A DNA stretch of 64,000 bases. Origin: Methylopila sp. Yamaguchi (GTDB lineage Bacteria > Pseudomonadota > Alphaproteobacteria > Rhizobiales > Methylopilaceae). Under the pieces are notes generated by a model that did not search any database, was not told the DNA's origin, and saw nothing but the letters and a program-made list of their open reading frames with translations. Shown here one piece after another: positions 21,949 through 32,975 of the stretch. Made by a program: the position numbers and the translations under genes. The DNA lies in assembly GCF_002897035.1 (NCBI RefSeq), contig NZ_BAUX01000005.1:1-64000 (forward strand). The letters are read 5' to 3'. The stretch's first letter is position 1, and the number at the start of each line of letters is the position of its first letter.

Positions 21949-24587
21949 CCGACCCGCAGACGCCCGCCGCTCCGCCCCGCGCGACGATGCGCCTGCAATT
22001 CCACAAGGATTTCCCGTTCGAGAAGGCGATTCCGCTCGCGCCCTATCTCCGCAAGCTCGGGATCAGCCATCTCTACTCCTCGCCCATCCTCACGGCGCGC
22101 GCGGGCTCGATGCACGGCTACGACGTGGTCGACCCGACGACGGTCAACCCTGAGCTCGGCGGAGAGGACGGACTGCGCGCGCTGGTCGCCGCGCTGCGCG
22201 CCGAAGGCCTTGGCCTGATCGTCGACATCGTTCCCAACCACATGGCGGTCGGCAAGGACGACAACGCCTGGTGGCTCGACGTGCTGACCTACGGGCGCGG
22301 CAGTCGCTTCGCGCATTTCTTCGACATCGACTGGGAGCCGACGGACCCGGCGCTCAACGGCAAGATCCTGCTGCCGACGCTCGGATCGACCTATGGCGAG
22401 ACGCTCCGCAACGGCGACCTGCAGATCACCCGCGAAGGCAAGCGCGGCGGACTGGTGGTGCGCTACGCCGATCACATGTTCCCGCTCAGGCCCGAGGACC
22501 GCTACGAGATCGAGGCGGCCGGGCTCGAGGCCTACGATCCCTCGACGGAAGAGGGCCTAGCGCGCTTCCACGCCTTGCTCGAGAAGCAGAACTGGCGGCT
22601 CGCGCACTGGATGGTGGCGGGCGACGAGATCAACTGGCGCCGCTTCTTCGACGTCAACGAACTTGCGGGCCTGCGCATCGCCGATCCCGCGGTGTTCGAC
22701 GCCACCCACGAGCTGCTTCTCAACCTTTACGCCGAAGGCCTGATCGACGGTTTCCGTGTCGACCACATTGACGGGCTGATGGATCCCGGCGGCTACGCCC
22801 GTCGGCTTCGGGCGCACCTCGACGCCGCCCAGAGCAGCCGTCCCGGCGCTCTCGCGGAGCAGAAGGCCTATCTGGTCGTGGAGAAGATCCTCGGACCGGG
22901 CGAGGAGTTGCCCAAAGACTGGGGCGTGGACGGGGCGAGCGGCTACGACTTCATGGACGAGGTCAGCCTGTTGCTCCACGACGCGAGCGGCGAGGAGAAG
23001 CTTTCCGCCTTCTGGGCCGAGATCAGCGGCCGTCCCGCGGACTTCCACGCAGAGGAGGAGACCGCGCGCCGCGAAATCCTGGACCGCTCGTTCTCGTCGC
23101 AGCTCGATCAGGCGACGGACGCTCTGCACCGGGTTGCGCGGCTCGACTTCGACACCCGCGACACCGCGCGAGCGGCCATCCGGCGCGCCCTCGTGGAGCT
23201 GCTGGCGCATTTCCCGGCGTACCGCACCTACGCCAACGCCGCGGAGGGGCGGACGGAGGCGGACAAGCCGATCTTCGAGCGCGCCATGGAGAAGGCGCGG
23301 CAATCGATTCTGCCGGCGGACCTGCCCGTGCTGGAGCTTCTCGACGGGTGGCTCGGCGGCAAGCCGGCGGCCGACGACCTTCTGCTGCGCGACAAGGCCA
23401 TCCGGCGATTCCAGCAGCTTTCGGCGCCTGTGGCCGCGAAGGCGGTCGAAGACACCGCGTTCTACCGCCATGGCAAGCTGCTCTCGCGCACGGACGTCGG
23501 CTTCGACGTCGCGACCTTCGCGATCGACGTGCCGACCTTCCATGAAAAGGCCGCCGCCCGCGCCCGCACCTTCCCGAACGCGATGCTCACCGGCGCGACC
23601 CACGACCACAAGCGCGGCGAGGATGTGCGCGCGCGGCTCGCGGTGCTGAGCGAGATCCCCGACGAGTGGATCGCCGCCGTGAGGCGCTGGCGCGAAGCGG
23701 CCGCGCCGTTGCGTACGGAAACCGCGCCTTCGGCCGGAGACGAGCAGATTCTCTACCAGACGCTGGTCGGAGCCTGGCCGCACGATCTCGACCCCGGCGA
23801 CGCCGAGGGCTGCCGCACCTTCGCGAACCGTATCGCCGGCTGGCAGGAGAAGGCGCTCCGCGAAGCGAAGCTTGCAACCGACTGGACGACGCCGAACGAA
23901 GCCTACGAGACGGCGGCTCGCGAGCTGCTGATGGGGATTCTGACGGGCCCCGACGCCGGGCTGCGCACCGACATCGCAAGCTTCGCGGACCGAATCGGCC
24001 CGGCGGGCGCGGCCAACGGTCTCGTCCAAACCCTTCTCAAGCTGACCACGCCGGGCGTGCCAGACACCTACCAGGGCACGGAGTTCTGGGACCTCACGCT
24101 CGTCGATCCGGACAACCGCCGCCCGGTGGATTACGACGCGCGGGCGGCCGCTCTCGCCAAGGCGGAAACGGCGGAAGCCGCGGCCGGCCATTGGAGGGAC
24201 GGGGCGACGAAGCAGGCGTTGATCGCCGCGGTGCTCGGGGAGCGCGCGCGCCGCCCCAACCTCTTCTCAAAGGGCGCCTACGAGCCGCTGCAGGTCGAAG
24301 GCCCGCTCGCCGCCGACGTGGTCGCCTTCGCTCGACGGCTGGAGGACGAGTGGGCGATCGTGGTCGCCCTGCGTCACACGGCCAGGCTGCTTGGCGCTGG
24401 GGGCCAGTTGGGCCTCACGGCGCAAGATGTCGCAGGCACACGCGTGACCTTGCCGTCACACTTCTCCACGATCGACATGATCGATCGATTGTCAGGACGC
24501 CGCATCAACCCGGCCTCGACGTTCGAACTCTCTGATTTTCTACGGCTTCCCGTCGCTTTCCTGGCGCCGTCCTCAACCGGAAGCTAG
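21945..24587 (+). CDS. treY: Malto-oligosyltrehalose synthase TreY
   Basis: TreY isomerises the reducing end of maltodextrin into a trehalosyl unit. The 880-residue GH13_26 protein opens with TMRLQFHKDFPFEKA and shows SPILTARAGSMHGYDVVD, which is specific for the family. Asp273 lies in GFRVDHIDGLMDP and Glu313 in LVVEKILGPGEELP. The GTG start at 21945 forms a GTGA overlap with malQ; the upstream extension of the frame is shadow sequence. It ends the tightly coupled operon that began with glgE. Confidence 0.95.
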   Translation: MTDPQTPAAPPRATMRLQFHKDFPFEKAIPLAPYLRKLGISHLYSSPILTARAGSMHGYDVVDPTTVNPELGGEDGLRALVAALRAEGLGLIVDIVPNHMAVGKDDNAWWLDVLTYGRGSRFAHFFDIDWEPTDPALNGKILLPTLGSTYGETLRNGDLQITREGKRGGLVVRYADHMFPLRPEDRYEIEAAGLEAYDPSTEEGLARFHALLEKQNWRLAHWMVAGDEINWRRFFDVNELAGLRIADPAVFDATHELLLNLYAEGLIDGFRVDHIDGLMDPGGYARRLRAHLDAAQSSRPGALAEQKAYLVVEKILGPGEELPKDWGVDGASGYDFMDEVSLLLHDASGEEKLSAFWAEISGRPADFHAEEETARREILDRSFSSQLDQATDALHRVARLDFDTRDTARAAIRRALVELLAHFPAYRTYANAAEGRTEADKPIFERAMEKARQSILPADLPVLELLDGWLGGKPAADDLLLRDKAIRRFQQLSAPVAAKAVEDTAFYRHGKLLSRTDVGFDVATFAIDVPTFHEKAAARARTFPNAMLTGATHDHKRGEDVRARLAVLSEIPDEWIAAVRRWREAAAPLRTETAPSAGDEQILYQTLVGAWPHDLDPGDAEGCRTFANRIAGWQEKALREAKLATDWTTPNEAYETAARELLMGILTGPDAGLRTDIASFADRIGPAGAANGLVQTLLKLTTPGVPDTYQGTEFWDLTLVDPDNRRPVDYDARAAALAKAETAEAAAGHWRDGATKQALIAAVLGERARRPNLFSKGAYEPLQVEGPLAADVVAFARRLEDEWAIVVALRHTARLLGAGGQLGLTAQDVAGTRVTLPSHFSTIDMIDRLSGRRINPASTFELSDFLRLPVAFLAPSSTGS

Positions 24588-24736
24588 TCTTAGGGATCGA
24601 TTTCAATCTCTCAGCTTCGTGGTTCAATTGGCGACCGGCGCAACAAGACGCCGGCGGCCCGGGGGGGCCGCGCCTTGTTTCGCGCGCTTTCGGATGCGAG
24701 GGCCCTGCGGAACGTCGCTGATTGGGGTGAAGCGAA

Positions 24737-24967
24737 ATGGACGCCGTCAAGTTCACCATGTCCCGCCAGGAGGCGGATCTGACGATTCAAGCGCTCGACG
24801 TCTATGCGACGACGCTGATGTGCGCGCCGCTTGGCCTCGGCATGGATCTGCTGGTCTCGGTCCGCGATCTCCGAGCGAGGCTCGAAGACATCCTTGCGCA
24901 GGACGACGCCGTCCGCGACGCCGCGGGCGCACAGGACGGCAACGTGCTGCGCTTCGCGCGCGGCTGA
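24737..24967 (+). CDS. Small protein of unknown function between treY and glgP
   Basis: The 76-residue protein (MDAVKFTMSRQEADLTIQAL...) is mostly helical in character, acidic, and without membrane segment or recognised domain. GGGGTGA lies 6 bases before the ATG and the codon use looks coding. It lies in the same direction as treY, 149 bp downstream, and 129 bp before glgP, so it may be part of the glucan regulon. Confidence 0.55.
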   Translation: MDAVKFTMSRQEADLTIQALDVYATTLMCAPLGLGMDLLVSVRDLRARLEDILAQDDAVRDAAGAQDGNVLRFARG

Positions 24968-25096
24968 GCCCTAACGCGACGGTTACGCTCAGTTTTTTTG
25001 CTGTCTTCGCGATGCAGCAATCGCCATCGCGCGGCGTGCGTGTTTGACTGCGGCTCCCAGCGTCGTCACCGACGCGCCATCTGAGGGAGCCCGATC

Positions 25097-27601
<2,505 letters not shown>

Positions 27602-27700
27602 CGCGCGTTCCGGCCTTCCCCCTTTGAACGGCCGCCCGTCGCGCCGCCCCGGCGCGGCGAGGACGGCCGACGCAACGACATACCCGGAGACACGCCCGCC

Positions 27701-28963
27701 ATGCCGCCCAAATCGCCGCTCGGCCCGCCCTACGCTCGCGGAGCCATGGCCTACGTCCTCGCCGGCGGGCGGGGATCGCGGCTGATGGAGCTCACGGACC
27801 GGAGGGCTAAGCCCGCGGTCTACTTCGGGGGCAAGACCCGCATCATCGACTTCGCGCTGTCGAACGCGCTGAACTCCGGCATCCGCCGCATCGGCGTCGC
27901 CACACAGTACAAAGCGCACAGCCTGATCCGCCACCTGCAGCGGGGGTGGAACTTCTTCCGCACCGAGCGCAACGAAAGCTTCGACGTTCTGCCGGCGAGC
28001 CAGCGCGTTTCCGAAGAGGCCTGGTATCTCGGCACGGCGGACGCCGTCTATCAGAACATCGACATCATCGAAGACTACGCCCCGCGGCACATGGTGATCC
28101 TTGCGGGCGACCACATCTACAAGATGGACTACGAGCTCATGCTCGCCCAGCACGTCGAGAGCGGCGCCGACGTCACCGTCGGTTGCCTCGAGGTGGCGCG
28201 CGCGGAGGCCTCCGGCTTCGGCGTGATGCACGTCGACGCGAGCGACCGCATCGTCGACTTCCTGGAGAAGCCCAGCGACCCGCCGGCGATGCCCGGCAAG
28301 CCGGACGTCTCGCTCGCCAGCATGGGCATCTACGTCTTCGACACGCCCTTCCTGTTCGACCTGCTGCGCAAGGACGCCGCCGATCCGAACTCTGCCCACG
28401 ACTTCGGCAAGGACATCATCCCGCAGATCGTGAAGGGCGGCAAAGCCGTCGCCCACCACTTCGCGCGCTCCTGCGTGCGCTCCGCCACCGAACAGGAGCC
28501 CTACTGGCGCGACGTCGGCACGGTGGACGCCTATTTCGAAGCGAACATCGACCTCACCGACTTCGTGCCCGCGCTTGATCTCTACGACCACGACTGGCCG
28601 ATCTGGACCTTCTCCGAGATCACGCCGCCCGCGAAGTTCATCCACGACAGCGACGAGCGCCGCGGCCGCGCGGTCTCGTCGCTCGTGTCCGGCGGCTGCA
28701 TCGTCTCGGGCGCCGGGGTGCGGGAGTCGCTGCTGTTCACGGGCGTGCGCGCCAACTCCTTTTCGGAGATCGAGCGCGCGGTGGTGCTGCCCTACGTCGA
28801 CATCGGACGGCACGCGCGCCTGAAGAACGTCGTCATCGACCGCGGCGTGAAGATCCCGGAGAGGCTCGTGGTGGGCGAGGACCCCGAACTCGACGCCGAG
28901 CGCTTCCGCCGCACGAGCAAGGGCGTGTGCCTGATCACGCAGTCGATGATCGACCGGCTGTAG
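27701..28963 (+). CDS. glgC: Glucose-1-phosphate adenylyltransferase GlgC
   Basis: GlgC makes ADP-glucose, the donor for GlgA, and is usually the allosterically controlled step. The 420-residue protein has the nucleotide-binding [20 protein letters not shown] near residues 18-37, the sugar-phosphate site around EKPSDPP, and a C-terminal left-handed beta-helix ([17 protein letters not shown] onward). The N-terminal [19 protein letters not shown] contains residues linked to effector binding in relatives. Confidence 0.97.
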   Translation: MPPKSPLGPPYARGAMAYVLAGGRGSRLMELTDRRAKPAVYFGGKTRIIDFALSNALNSGIRRIGVATQYKAHSLIRHLQRGWNFFRTERNESFDVLPASQRVSEEAWYLGTADAVYQNIDIIEDYAPRHMVILAGDHIYKMDYELMLAQHVESGADVTVGCLEVARAEASGFGVMHVDASDRIVDFLEKPSDPPAMPGKPDVSLASMGIYVFDTPFLFDLLRKDAADPNSAHDFGKDIIPQIVKGGKAVAHHFARSCVRSATEQEPYWRDVGTVDAYFEANIDLTDFVPALDLYDHDWPIWTFSEITPPAKFIHDSDERRGRAVSSLVSGGCIVSGAGVRESLLFTGVRANSFSEIERAVVLPYVDIGRHARLKNVVIDRGVKIPERLVVGEDPELDAERFRRTSKGVCLITQSMIDRL

Positions 28964-28965
28964 AC

Positions 28966-29655
28966 GTGGGCTTTCGGTATCGCACGTGGGCGGCGGTCCT
29001 GATCGGGAGCCTGGCTCTCGGCGGCGCCGCCCGCGCGTTGATCGACCGCGAGCCGCAGGACCGGATCAGCGCGGAGTGGCGCGATCTCGCGGAGCGCTGC
29101 ATAGCGTCCGTAGAGCGCAGCGCACCGTTTGACGCCTCGGACCTCGAGGCGTTCACGCCTCCGCCCGCCCTGCGAGCGGATATCAAATTTAGGCGTGACC
29201 ATCAGCGGGCCTGGATCCGAAACGGTAGCCGCTTCGCTGTCGTCGAGACCGACCTCGCCAAGCGCCCGGCGGCGGCGCGGAGCTGCTCGATCGTGCTTGC
29301 GACGACGTACGACTCTCTGAACGAGGTCGAGCAGGGCGCGCTGATCCGCACCTTCTTGCTGCTGCGGCGCGACCTGCTGAGTTCGTCGCGCTATGAGACC
29401 CCTGATCTGGCGCAGATCCATCCGCTCATCATGCTGTTCGCACGGTCTATCGGTCGGAACGCCAGAAGCTGCCAAACCGTCATCCTGCTGACGTTAGACC
29501 CCGAGAATCGCGCGGTCCGCCTTATAATCGGCGAGCGTCAAGACGCCCCCTGCAGGAGGCCCGGCACGGGCGCGCATCTGGATGAGCCAAACCCGGCCCT
29601 CCGAGACTCGCTTGCTCGCACTGCAGCCTTCGACTGGATAAAGCCTACGTCGTAG
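28966..29655 (+). CDS. Secreted protein of unknown function between glgC and glgA
   Basis: The GTG start at 28966 is 2 bp after the glgC stop; the frame is open into glgC but the signal peptide (TWAAVLIGSLALGGAARAL) starts here. The mature 200 residues contain no domain I know. Two cysteines near residues 45 and 110 could pair. The last 45 residues are Pro/Arg-rich and less convincing, and a frameshift near 29510 cannot be excluded. It ends 24 bp before glgA, so glgC, this gene and glgA look like one transcript. Confidence 0.6.
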   Translation: MGFRYRTWAAVLIGSLALGGAARALIDREPQDRISAEWRDLAERCIASVERSAPFDASDLEAFTPPPALRADIKFRRDHQRAWIRNGSRFAVVETDLAKRPAAARSCSIVLATTYDSLNEVEQGALIRTFLLLRRDLLSSSRYETPDLAQIHPLIMLFARSIGRNARSCQTVILLTLDPENRAVRLIIGERQDAPCRRPGTGAHLDEPNPALRDSLARTAAFDWIKPTS

Positions 29656-29679
29656 CCACACCTGTCTCGTCGAGTCGCC

Positions 29680-31116
29680 ATGACCGCCGTTCTCGCCGTC
29701 GCGTCGGAAGCCTTTCCGCTGATCAAGACCGGCGGGCTCGCCGACGTCGTGGGCGCGCTGCCGGCGGCGCTCGCGCGGCAGGGCGTCGCCGTGCGCACGC
29801 TGTTGCCGGGCTATCCCGCCGTTATGGCGGCGCTTCAGGACGGCGAAGCGTTCTTCCGCTTCGATGATCTCTTCGGCGGTCCCGCCGCCTTGATCGCGGG
29901 CGAAGCGAAGGGGCTCGACGTCATCGCGATCGACGCGCCGCACCTCTACGCCCGGGCGGGCAACCCTTATGTCGGCCCGGACGGGCGGGACTGGCCCGAC
30001 AACGCCTTCCGCTTCGCAGCGCTTGGAAAGGTCGCGGCGGAGATCGGACGCGGCGCGGCAGGACTGCCGGCGCCCGACGTCGTGCATCTGCACGACTGGC
30101 AGGCGGGACTCGCGCCGGCCTATCTCGCCTACGGCGCTGGGCCGCGGCCGCAGACGGTTGCGACCATCCACAACATCGCCTTCCAGGGCTGGTTCCCGCC
30201 CACGCTGCTCAGCGCCCTCGGCCTGCCGGATCACGCGCTGACGATCCACGGCGTGGAGTATTACGGCGGGATCGGCTTCCTGAAGGCCGCACTGAAGTTC
30301 GCGAACCGCATCACGACGGTGTCCCCGACCTACGCGGCCGAGATCCTCGAGCCGGACGGCGGCGTCGGGCTGGAGGGATTGCTGCGCGACCGCGCGGCGG
30401 ACGTCGTCGGGATCCTCAACGGCATCGACGTGGAGGTCTGGAATCCCGAGACCGACGTCGACCTGCCCGCGCCCTTCTCCGCCCGCGACCGCGGCGGCCG
30501 CGCCGCGAGCCGCGCCGCGTTGCTGGCGCGCTTCGGCCTGGCGCCGGCCGCCGGGCCGATCTTCGGGGTCATCAGCCGGCTGTCGAGCCAGAAGGGCCTC
30601 GACCTGCTGGCCGACGCGATTCCCGCCCTGCTCGATCTCGGCGGGGCGCTTGCGCTGGTGGGTTCCGGCGAACCCGAGCTTGAAGCCCGGTTCCGCGATC
30701 TCGCCGACCGGCACGCCGGACGCATCGGCGTCTTCATCGGCTACGACGAGCGCCTCGCCCATCTCGTGCAGGCGGGCTCCGACGCGATCCTGGTGCCGTC
30801 GCGGTTCGAGCCTTGCGGCCTGACCCAGCTCTGCGCGCTGCGCTACGGCGCGCTGCCCGTCGTGTCACGCGTGGGCGGCCTCGCCGACACGGTGATCGAC
30901 GCCAACCCGATGGCGCTGGCGGCGGGCGTCGCGACCGGCGTCCAGTTCAACCCGGTCAACCGGAGCGCGCTGGAGACGGCGCTGCGCCGCACCGCGCAGC
31001 TCTACGCAGACGGCCAAGCCTGGGCGCAGTGTCAGGCCAACGCCATGCGCGCCGACGTCTCGTGGGACGCCTCGGCCAAGGCCTATGCGGAGCTTTACGC
31101 CTCGCTCGCCCGCTAG
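29680..31116 (+). CDS. glgA: Glycogen synthase GlgA (ADP-glucose type)
   Basis: GlgA extends alpha-1,4-glucan from ADP-glucose. The 478-residue GT5 protein has the ADP-glucose binding KTGGLADVVGALP at residues 16-28, HLHDWQAGLAPAYL, SRLSSQKGLDLL and the C-terminal PSRFEPCGLTQLCALRYG with the catalytic glutamate. It closes the glucan cluster. With GlgC it gives a second route into glycogen beside GlgE. Confidence 0.97.
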   Translation: MTAVLAVASEAFPLIKTGGLADVVGALPAALARQGVAVRTLLPGYPAVMAALQDGEAFFRFDDLFGGPAALIAGEAKGLDVIAIDAPHLYARAGNPYVGPDGRDWPDNAFRFAALGKVAAEIGRGAAGLPAPDVVHLHDWQAGLAPAYLAYGAGPRPQTVATIHNIAFQGWFPPTLLSALGLPDHALTIHGVEYYGGIGFLKAALKFANRITTVSPTYAAEILEPDGGVGLEGLLRDRAADVVGILNGIDVEVWNPETDVDLPAPFSARDRGGRAASRAALLARFGLAPAAGPIFGVISRLSSQKGLDLLADAIPALLDLGGALALVGSGEPELEARFRDLADRHAGRIGVFIGYDERLAHLVQAGSDAILVPSRFEPCGLTQLCALRYGALPVVSRVGGLADTVIDANPMALAAGVATGVQFNPVNRSALETALRRTAQLYADGQAWAQCQANAMRADVSWDASAKAYAELYASLAR

Positions 31117-31261
31117 GCGCGACTGTGGCGTCCGGGCGACATCGCACTGCGGAATCCACGCGGCGCTCCCAAGGTCGCTCTCCTGCTGACCGCGGGGCGC
31201 TCTATTCTTGCGTCTAGTCCGACGGCGCGACCCGCACGCCGCGGTGGCGTCGGGGAACATC

Positions 31262-31873
31262 ATGACGTTGCGTTGGGTTCGCTCTCAGGCCTTTTCGACG
31301 CTCGCCGTCTGTCTGGCGGCCGGCGCGCTCGCAGGGTGCGGCGGCGCCGCTGGAACGGGAACGTCCTCCTCCGGCTATGTCGCGGCCGCCATGGCCACGA
31401 GCTACCCCGACACGCTGCCCGTGCAGTTTCGCCGGCAGCAGGTGACGGACCCGACAGGCGAGGCCCCCGGCACCATCGTCATCAACACCAGCGACAAGTT
31501 CCTCTACCTCGTCGAGCCCGACGGCAAGGCGATGCGCTACGGCGTCGGCGTCGGCCGCGAAGGATTTGGCTGGACGGGCGAGGCCAAGGTCGGCGCGAAG
31601 CAGGAGTGGCCGGACTGGGTGCCGCCGGCCGAGATGCTGCAGCGCCGCCCGGACCTGCCGCTGCGCATGGCCGGAGGGCCGGAGAATCCGCTGGGCGCCC
31701 GCGCGCTTTATCTCCACCGCGACGGCAAGGACACCCTGTTCCGCATCCACGGCACCAATGAGCCGAAGACCATCGGCCAGGCCATGTCGTCCGGCTGCAT
31801 CCGCATGGTCAATTTCGACGTCGAGGACCTGTATCAGAGGGTGCCGCTCGGCGCGAAGGTCGTGGTGCGGTAG
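31262..31873 (+). CDS. L,D-transpeptidase (YkuD) lipoprotein
   Basis: The 203-residue protein has a signal peptide ending in a lipobox (ALAGC, Cys near residue 28), so it is probably anchored to the membrane. Residues 65-203 form a YkuD catalytic domain with IHGTNEPKTIGQAMSSGCIRM, catalytic Cys179. Such enzymes form 3-3 peptidoglycan crosslinks or attach proteins to the wall. The ATG at 31262 was preferred over the upstream start because the signal peptide begins there. Confidence 0.9.
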   Translation: MTLRWVRSQAFSTLAVCLAAGALAGCGGAAGTGTSSSGYVAAAMATSYPDTLPVQFRRQQVTDPTGEAPGTIVINTSDKFLYLVEPDGKAMRYGVGVGREGFGWTGEAKVGAKQEWPDWVPPAEMLQRRPDLPLRMAGGPENPLGARALYLHRDGKDTLFRIHGTNEPKTIGQAMSSGCIRMVNFDVEDLYQRVPLGAKVVVR

Positions 31874-31901
31874 GTCTCGACGTTCAAGCAAGCCTGCCGG
31901 C

Positions 31902-31923
31902 GTCCCGGGCCTTGAGCCGGGAC
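31902..31923. repeat. GTCCCGG palindrome between convergent genes
   Basis: GTCCCGG and its complement CCGGGAC flank an 8-nt loop between the ends of two convergent genes. It resembles the GC-rich palindromic intergenic units common in rhizobial genomes. There is no T-run. Confidence 0.4.
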
Positions 31924-31958
31924 CCGCGCGCCGGACCTCCAGCGGAAACGGACTGGCT

Positions 31959-32969
31959 TTAGCGCGCCAGCGCCTGACGCACGACGGCGACCACGTCGAG
32001 GTGCGCCGGCAGGTCGGTGTTGGTGTGGTGCCAAGCGCCCGGCGCGACGATGCCGGCCGGACCGCCGGGCCGCGAGTTGAGCCGGCCGAACCAGTCCCAT
32101 TCGCCCATGACGTCGACCACGTTCTGAAACGCCGGCGGCAGGGCGACGCGCGCGCTGATCGTGACGACCTTGGCGGAGGCGGCGAGCCGCCGAAGACGCG
32201 CTTCGTCCTTGCGGCGCAGCGCGTTCAGCGCCTCCGAGATCACCAGATTGCCCTTGGAATGCCCGACCAGCAGGTCGAAGGCGATGTCCTTCCGCTCGAG
32301 GAGGGCGAGCACGGTCTGGGTGTCGAGGCTTCGGCGGATGAGCACGTCCTCGCCCCCGGCGCCGCCGGGCTCACGCGCGGGCGCCGGGCGGCTCGCGGCG
32401 TCGAACGCTTCGAACATGCCCCGCAGGCCGCTGAGGCCGCCGAACCAGAAGAAGCCGCCAAAAGCCTCCGTCGCGAGATCCGCGAGCCCATAGCCCGAGA
32501 CCACCGCCGCGACCGGCGCGCCGACCGCCGCCGCGACGTTGCGGGCGAAGGCGGCGGAGCCCAGCGCGCAGCTTCCGACGCCCGCCACCGTCAGCGTGGT
32601 GACGCCCTTGCCTCCTGACCGGATGAAATGCTCGGGCCCCGGACACAGCGTGATGTCGCCGGCGCCGGGCGGCGGCACGATCAGGATCGCGCCCTCGCCG
32701 GCGAGCCCGGGACTGATCGCCTGCGCCTCGGCTTCGCTCACGACCTTGATGTCGTAGAACAGCGCGTCGAGCACCGCGTTGCGCTGTTGGACCCCTTCCA
32801 GAATGGCGGTCCGCACCGGCGCGGCGCCCGCGCGCTCGGGGAGCGACGCGGCGCGCGCCAGTTGCGCCGCGTGCAGGATGTCGGTCGTGATCTTCACGGC
32901 GGCCCCGGGGGTGGCGTCTGTATCGCAGTGCAGCATGTCGCAGAAGCGCCCCCGGCGCAATTGCGCCAT
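31959..32969 (-). CDS. Unknown protein with GHSKG nucleophile elbow (alpha/beta-hydrolase-like)
   Basis: The 336-residue protein carries LLVGHSKGNLVISEALNAL near residues 238-256, a G-x-S-x-G elbow as in lipases and esterases, and HTNTDLPAHLDV near the end, which could supply the catalytic histidine. There is no signal peptide. The ATG at 32969 lies 6 bp after the ABC-transporter stop, which suggests coupling, but a GTG at 32897 (VKITTD) is also possible. The substrate is unknown. Confidence 0.65.
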   Translation of the reverse strand: MAQLRRGRFCDMLHCDTDATPGAAVKITTDILHAAQLARAASLPERAGAAPVRTAILEGVQQRNAVLDALFYDIKVVSEAEAQAISPGLAGEGAILIVPPPGAGDITLCPGPEHFIRSGGKGVTTLTVAGVGSCALGSAAFARNVAAAVGAPVAAVVSGYGLADLATEAFGGFFWFGGLSGLRGMFEAFDAASRPAPAREPGGAGGEDVLIRRSLDTQTVLALLERKDIAFDLLVGHSKGNLVISEALNALRRKDEARLRRLAASAKVVTISARVALPPAFQNVVDVMGEWDWFGRLNSRPGGPAGIVAPGAWHHTNTDLPAHLDVVAVVRQALAR

Positions 32970-32975
32970 AATCGT

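Noticed and set aside
24990-25020. Run of T near 24993 as an intrinsic terminator before glgP
   Set aside because: No GC stem precedes the T-run. The only inverted repeat (TTGCTG/CAGCAA) lies after it.
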